Assembly: GCF_000723405.1 (NCBI RefSeq)
Contig: NZ_CCAE010000011.1
Span: 45,501-109,500, forward strand
Direction of reading: 5' to 3'
Origin: Hydrogenophaga intermedia
GTDB lineage: Bacteria; Pseudomonadota; Gammaproteobacteria; Burkholderiales; Burkholderiaceae_C
Length of the DNA stretch: 64,000 nucleotides
In this document: piece after piece, positions 60,420 through 64,000 of the stretch
How the letters are laid out: each line of letters opens with the position of its first letter
How positions within the stretch are numbered: position 1 is the stretch's first letter
Made by a program: the position numbers and the translations under genes
The notes under the pieces: model-generated
What the model was told of the DNA's origin: nothing
Database searches by the model: none
What the model saw: only the letters and a program-made list of their open reading frames with translations

Positions 60420-61487
60420 ATGGCGCTGCCCGCCCTCCTCAAGACCCCCGCCCTGGCGCCGCATGAGCTGAGCGCCGTGGCCGAGCAAGCCGTCGCGGAG
60501 CTGCTGCGCGAGGGCGAGTCCGCCAACACCCAGCGCAGTTATCAGGGCGCGCTGCGCTACTGGGCCGCCTGGTATGCGATGCGCTATGGCGATCAGATCG
60601 CGTTGCCGCTGCCCGCAGCCTGCGTGCTGCAGTTCATCGTCGACCACGCCCAGCGCACGACCCCCAAAGGCCTGGTGCACGAGCTGCCGCTCGAGATCGA
60701 CCAGGCGCTTGTCAGCAGCGGCTTCAAGGGAAAACTCGGGCCCCTGGCCAACAATACGCTCGTGCACCGCGTCGCCGTGCTGTCAAAAGCCCACCAGGTC
60801 AAGGAGCTCAAAAATCCGTGCCGCGACCCCAAGGTGCGCGAGTTGCTCTCGCGCACGCGCAAGGCCTACGCCAAGCGCGGCGAGCTGCCCAAGAAAAAGG
60901 ACGCGCTCACTAAGGATCCTTTGAAACTGCTGCTGTCCACCTGCGACGATTCGCTGCGCGGAAAACGCGACCGCGCCCTCCTCCTCTTCGCCTGGGCGAG
61001 CGGCGGGCGGCGGCGCTCCGAAGTCGCGGCCGCGGACATGAAGTTCTTGAAGAAGCTGGGGCCAGGAGAGTTTTCTTACGAGCTCGCATACTCGAAGACC
61101 AACCAGAGCGGAGCCGATCGGCCCGAGAACCACAAGCCGGTGCGGGGTGCGGCCGGCGCGGCGCTGCAGGAGTGGCTTGCAGCAGCACGGATCCGCGAGG
61201 GCGCCCTCTTCCGCCGCGTGCTCAAGGGCGGCAAGCTGGGGGCGCCGCTGTCCGCCGCGGCTGTGCGCGACATCGTCAACGAGCGCTGTCGGCTGGCCGG
61301 CGCCGAGGGCCAGTACTCAGCTCACTCCTTGCGCTCAGGCTTTGTCACCGAAGCGGTGTCGCAGCAGGTGCCACTGCCCGAGACGATGGCGATGACGGGT
61401 CACCGCAGTGTCGCCAGCGTGGTGGCGTACGCTCGTCAACTTGCCATGGACCACTCGAAAGTTGGCACCCTCTTCGGCGACTCGTAA
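60420..61487 (+). CDS. Tyrosine recombinase/integrase
   Basis: 355 aa from ATG 60420. N-terminal SAM-like core-binding domain (NTQRSYQGALRYWAAWYAMR). Catalytic domain with Arg in ASGGRRRSEVAA, a Lys-containing beta hairpin, HSLRSGF (HxxR), TGHRS (second His) and the nucleophile in VVAYARQLA. All catalytic positions are present. It lacks XerC/D-like length and is probably the integrase or resolvase of the kfrA-bearing island. It is not linked to the prophage. Confidence 0.9.
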   Translation: MALPALLKTPALAPHELSAVAEQAVAELLREGESANTQRSYQGALRYWAAWYAMRYGDQIALPLPAACVLQFIVDHAQRTTPKGLVHELPLEIDQALVSSGFKGKLGPLANNTLVHRVAVLSKAHQVKELKNPCRDPKVRELLSRTRKAYAKRGELPKKKDALTKDPLKLLLSTCDDSLRGKRDRALLLFAWASGGRRRSEVAAADMKFLKKLGPGEFSYELAYSKTNQSGADRPENHKPVRGAAGAALQEWLAAARIREGALFRRVLKGGKLGAPLSAAAVRDIVNERCRLAGAEGQYSAHSLRSGFVTEAVSQQVPLPETMAMTGHRSVASVVAYARQLAMDHSKVGTLFGDS

Positions 61488-61634
61488 GCCAGGAGACGAC
61501 CAATAGCGGCCTGATTGCGGTTGCGCCAAGAAATGAACTCGAGGCATGCTTCACTTCACGATCGTGAGCCGTGACATCGTTGCGTGATTTCTCGCATTCT
61601 CGGTATGCTCTGAGGTATCTTTGCGACCGTCTGC

Positions 61635-61784
61635 TTGGAACTGTGGGATTGGTCTGAGCGGTCGGCACCAACGAAGCTAGGGCAGTGCCGACTATCGCTG
61701 TTGCCAGCCAAGGGGCGCGAAGACGCAGCCAGGCTCAGGCATGAACACATCACCGATGAGTTAGTGACTTCCGGAGAATCTTGA
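61635..61784 (+). CDS. Possible small coupled gene (49 aa)
   Basis: TTG 61635 to TGA 61782-61784, directly abutting the next start. Charged helical product (KGREDAARLRHEHITDELV). Only the coupling and the composition support it. Nothing else is seen in the 61488-61784 gap. Confidence 0.3.
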   Translation: MELWDWSERSAPTKLGQCRLSLLPAKGREDAARLRHEHITDELVTSGES

Positions 61785-62021
61785 TTGAATACGCTGTCGC
61801 TAACACTCAACCTGGCATCCATTGCTTGCGGCCTGGGCTCCGTGGCATGCTGGTTCATGTCCACGCGAATTTCTTGGCCGAACACCATGCACGACGGGGG
61901 TCAAGCCCAGATCAAAGCCATGCTCCGACAATCCTCGCTCAGTGGCTGGGGCGCGATACTCGCAGCGGCCTCCGTGAGCATGCTGGCGATCGACAATGTT
62001 TTGAAGCTGCTGATGCAGTGA
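61785..62021 (+). CDS. Small two-helix membrane protein (78 aa)
   Basis: 78 aa from TTG 61785, preceded by CCGGAGA. Helices at about 5-24 (LTLNLASIACGLGSVACWFM) and 51-70 (GWGAILAAASVSMLAIDNVL) separated by a polar loop. No family recognised. It lies 58 nt before the glycosyltransferase gene on the same strand and may be a partner in an envelope-modification unit. Confidence 0.6.
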   Translation: MNTLSLTLNLASIACGLGSVACWFMSTRISWPNTMHDGGQAQIKAMLRQSSLSGWGAILAAASVSMLAIDNVLKLLMQ

Positions 62022-62079
62022 TTTTGGTCTGGATCAGTATCTGATTTAACAACAGCGGCTCGCCGCGCTTGGAGGGGAA

Positions 62080-63063
62080 ATGTCGAGTTTGATATCGGTG
62101 GTAATGCCTTGCCTGAACGCGGGCCGTTATCTTCAGGAAGCCGTGGATTCTGTCCTGGGGCAGCAACTGCCCGCGCCGTGGCAACTCGAACTGCTACTCG
62201 TCGATGACGGTTCGCGAGACCCACTCACCTTGGAACTCATTGACAAGGCCCGCTCGGATCCACGGGTCCGGGTCTTGGTCAATGACAAGCCCGGCGGCGT
62301 CTCGCGTGCGCGCAACCAAGCGATCAGTGCCGCGCAAGGCACTCTCATCGCTTTCCACGATGCCGACGACAAGTGGCAGGCTGGTCACCTGGCGACTCAT
62401 ATCCGTTTGCTGCAGGACGATAGTGTGGCGTTTTCGGCCACCGACTACGACTACATCGACGCGGAAGGTCAGACGATCGCAACAGACTGCCTCTGGTCCA
62501 ACCGTCGCAAGGGGCCGAAGCTGCGAGAAAAGCTGGGAGAGGGGTCGAGCGCGATATTCTCCAAGCCCACCGAACTGTTCATCACCATGTGCCCGGCCTG
62601 GATCTGTGCGCTGGTGGTTCGCCGCGATGCCCTGGGAGGCTCACGTCCCTTTAACGAAGATCTCGCACTGGCAGAGGATCTGGAGCTTTGGATTCGTTTG
62701 GCGCTCAATCACAACTTTGCCTTCGGCCGCGCGACGACTGCCCAGTATCGCAAGGTGGGTACTTCGCTTACGAACTCCGCAGGCCCATCTCGCCTGGACA
62801 TGGCGACCGCGAAAATGTACGAAGGCCTTGCTGCGCGGCCCGAGTTCGCGGCCTACGTACCGCTTATCCGCCACACCGCAAACACGCACCATCTGTCTGC
62901 GGCCTACGGGCTCAAACTTCTGGGGAAGCGACTGCAATCTTTCGCATGCATCGCAAACGCGGTGCGCAGCCTACCGATGGATCGCAGAGCCTATCGACAG
63001 TTGCTGACGCTTCCTTTGCCGACGCGGCAGAGTGCAACCGCAACCGCCGCGACACCAACATAG
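62080..63063 (+). CDS. Family 2 glycosyltransferase
   Basis: 327 aa from ATG 62080 with GGAGGGG directly upstream. GT-A fold: SVVMPCLNAGRYLQEAVDSV, LLVDDGSRD, GVSRARNQAI and FHDADDKW (DxD). Later EDLALAEDLELWIRLAL carries the ED acceptor-site motif. It transfers a sugar from an NDP donor, most likely in O-antigen, capsule or protein glycosylation. No membrane segment. The pair with a second, broken glycosyltransferase suggests a former surface polysaccharide cluster. Confidence 0.88.
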   Translation: MSSLISVVMPCLNAGRYLQEAVDSVLGQQLPAPWQLELLLVDDGSRDPLTLELIDKARSDPRVRVLVNDKPGGVSRARNQAISAAQGTLIAFHDADDKWQAGHLATHIRLLQDDSVAFSATDYDYIDAEGQTIATDCLWSNRRKGPKLREKLGEGSSAIFSKPTELFITMCPAWICALVVRRDALGGSRPFNEDLALAEDLELWIRLALNHNFAFGRATTAQYRKVGTSLTNSAGPSRLDMATAKMYEGLAARPEFAAYVPLIRHTANTHHLSAAYGLKLLGKRLQSFACIANAVRSLPMDRRAYRQLLTLPLPTRQSATATAATPT

Positions 63064-63130
63064 TCGTCTGAGTAGCTCACTCTGACCAAGGACGAGTCGA
63101 TCTTTCGTGCCGGCTCGCTTCATCGTCGGT

Positions 63131-63497
63131 TCACAGGCGTTTGATCGCCTCTTCAACTTCCTGAGCAAAAGAATCCTTTGGCAGGCGCCTTTGGGCGGTG
63201 AACCGAACTTCCTTGCAAGCCAACCAGAGGTGCTGGCCATCCAGTAGACGGTCGAGCGCGACGTCAACGTTCCTTGACAGATTCTTGCTATCTATCCACC
63301 AACCGAGACGTTGCTTGTGGAGTCGTTGAGCTACCATCTGTTTCTCTACGTCAGTTGGAAGGAGAAGCTGGGGAGTGCCCGCCAAGACGGATTGAGTGGC
63401 CAAACCAACCGATGCATAGCTGATGACGAAGGATGGTCTTGCCCCAGAAGTGGCTCCGCAAATCTGAACAGGTGAGATAAAGCAGGCTCCGTGCATT
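63131..63497 (-). pseudogene. Glycosyltransferase C-terminal fragment cut by an IS
   Basis: Minus-strand frame ending at 63131: PSFVISYASVGLATQSVLAG then TPQLLLPTDVEKQMVAQRL matches the UDP-sugar-binding C-terminal lobe of GT1/GT28 (MurG/UGT-like) enzymes. The upstream two-thirds are missing because the IS3-family element begins at about 63498. Whether the rest lies beyond the element cannot be seen. Confidence 0.65.
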
Positions 63498-63535
63498 GAG
63501 CTGGTCCGATGCGGGCTGGCGAGAAGGAGCTTGTG

Positions 63536-63850
63536 ATGAACAAGAAGGCATCTGGGCGGCGCACGCGCCGCTCCCACAGCGCAGCGTTCAAGGCCAAGGT
63601 GGCGCTGGCTGCGCTGCGCGAGGACAAGACCATGGCCGAACTCTGCAAGGAGTTCGAGCTGCACCCCACGCAGATCAACGAATGGAAGCGCCAGCTGCTT
63701 GATCGCGCGGCCGACGTCTTCGGCGCCGGCTCGGCCCCCCAGCCGGTCGATCTGGCCCCGCTGCACGCCAAGATCGGGCAGCTGGCGCTGGAGAATGATT
63801 TTTTAGAAAGCGCGCTCACCAAGGCGGGATTGCTGAGCGCAAAGCGATGA
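63536..63850 (+). CDS. IS3-family transposase OrfA
   Basis: 104 aa from ATG 63536, chosen for the AAGGAG 8 nt upstream. HTH region [20 protein letters not shown] and [16 protein letters not shown], followed by a leucine-zipper helix ([20 protein letters not shown]) used to dimerise with OrfB. It binds the IS ends. The stop overlaps the orfB ATG (ATGA at 63847-63850). Confidence 0.92.
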   Translation: MNKKASGRRTRRSHSAAFKAKVALAALREDKTMAELCKEFELHPTQINEWKRQLLDRAADVFGAGSAPQPVDLAPLHAKIGQLALENDFLESALTKAGLLSAKR

Positions 63851-64000
63851 TCGACCGTGAGCACCCCTTGAGCGTGGTGCGCTAGGCCCGACTGCTGGAG
63901 ATCAGCCGCGGCGCTGTCTACTACCAGCCCCGCCCCACCAGCGAGAGTGACCTGGCGCTCATGCGCCGCATCGACGAGCTGCACCTGGAGCATCCCTTCA
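63847..64000 (+). pseudogene. IS3-family transposase OrfB, nonsense mutation, partial
   Basis: Reads [35 protein letters not shown]. TAG at 63883-63885 takes the place of the usual Gln/Lys codon (CAG to TAG is one change). The window ends before the DDE catalytic core. With the stop, this copy probably cannot transpose by itself. Confidence 0.8.

Larger units (their letters stand above)
63498..64000 (+). mobile_element. IS3-family insertion sequence (left part)
   Basis: Contains orfA and the start of orfB; it runs off the window. The left end is placed near TGAGCTGGTCCGATG (63498) because the interrupted glycosyltransferase frame ends about there, but I could not confirm the terminal inverted repeat. 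Confidence 0.7.

Noticed and set aside
60420..61487. Tyrosine recombinase as the prophage integrase
   Set aside because: It lies 9 kb outside attR, beside kfrA, and the prophage ends look like dif rather than a dedicated integrase site.
61556..61888. Minus-strand frame upstream of the glycosyltransferase unit
   Set aside because: Low-complexity product without motif, and overlaps the better-supported small membrane protein gene.
39472..63500. CRISPR array
   Set aside because: The direct repeats seen (12, 30, 60 and 270 bp) occur only as pairs, without regular spacers or cas genes.

Overview
The window reads as the chromosome of a GC-rich betaproteobacterium of the Burkholderiales, most likely Comamonadaceae (Hydrogenophaga/Acidovorax-like). 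This rests on protein style and on gene order: ygfZ-like / mltG / tmk / holB / pilZ / tatD, a liv-type ABC operon, a tct transporter and many SDR and acyl-CoA enzymes. No rRNA, tRNA or CRISPR array was seen.

1-38.6 kb is ordinary chromosome. A minus-strand operon (SDR, livK-, livH-, livM-, livG-, livF-like) diverges from a PucR-type regulator. Next comes a plus-strand acyl/lipid set (SDR, PaaI thioesterase, MDR reductase, AidB-like acyl-CoA dehydrogenase), then a palindromic repeat pair, GST, ElaA, SDR and Ogt. DUF72, a GlxA-type regulator with a divergent isochorismatase, tex, two HDOD proteins, a patatin, trhO, a large winged-helix regulator, an Fe-ADH, an esterase and a thioesterase-GNAT fusion follow. 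The section ends with NRDE, the mltG-tmk-holB-pilZ-tatD block, an ankyrin protein and tctB-tctA with a strong terminator. A small orphan pair, one member resembling type III secretion chaperones, lies before the first mobile element.

39,472-51,234 is the highlight: an 11.75-kb prophage of a tailless, membrane-containing, double-jelly-roll virus related to corticovirus PM2. It has a P2-like major capsid protein, a short FtsK/HerA-type packaging ATPase without membrane segment, a two-tyrosine rolling-circle initiator (phage GPA / PM2 P12 type), a lambda-R-like transglycosylase with a membrane anchor and a train of tiny membrane proteins, mostly start-stop overlapped. It is bounded by a 12-bp direct repeat identical to the centre plus XerD side of dif sites, which suggests XerCD-mediated integration. 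Joining the two repeats in silico opens the repressor reading frame for 15 more codons, and its new stop overlaps the start of the next phage gene. This is independent support for the attachment sites and the circular form.

51.2-64 kb is a decaying mobile island: a tandem 270-bp repeat, an RNase T-like exonuclease, an SRAP fragment, an H-NS-like protein, a tight cluster with a HAD phosphatase, a zinc-ribbon protein and two metallophosphoesterases, truncated TcmP-like and LexA-like genes, and a divergent kfrA / tyrosine-recombinase pair with a palindromic operator. It ends with a GT2 glycosyltransferase and an IS3-family element that has cut another glycosyltransferase and carries a nonsense codon in orfB. 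All family names come from reading the sequence; no database search was run.
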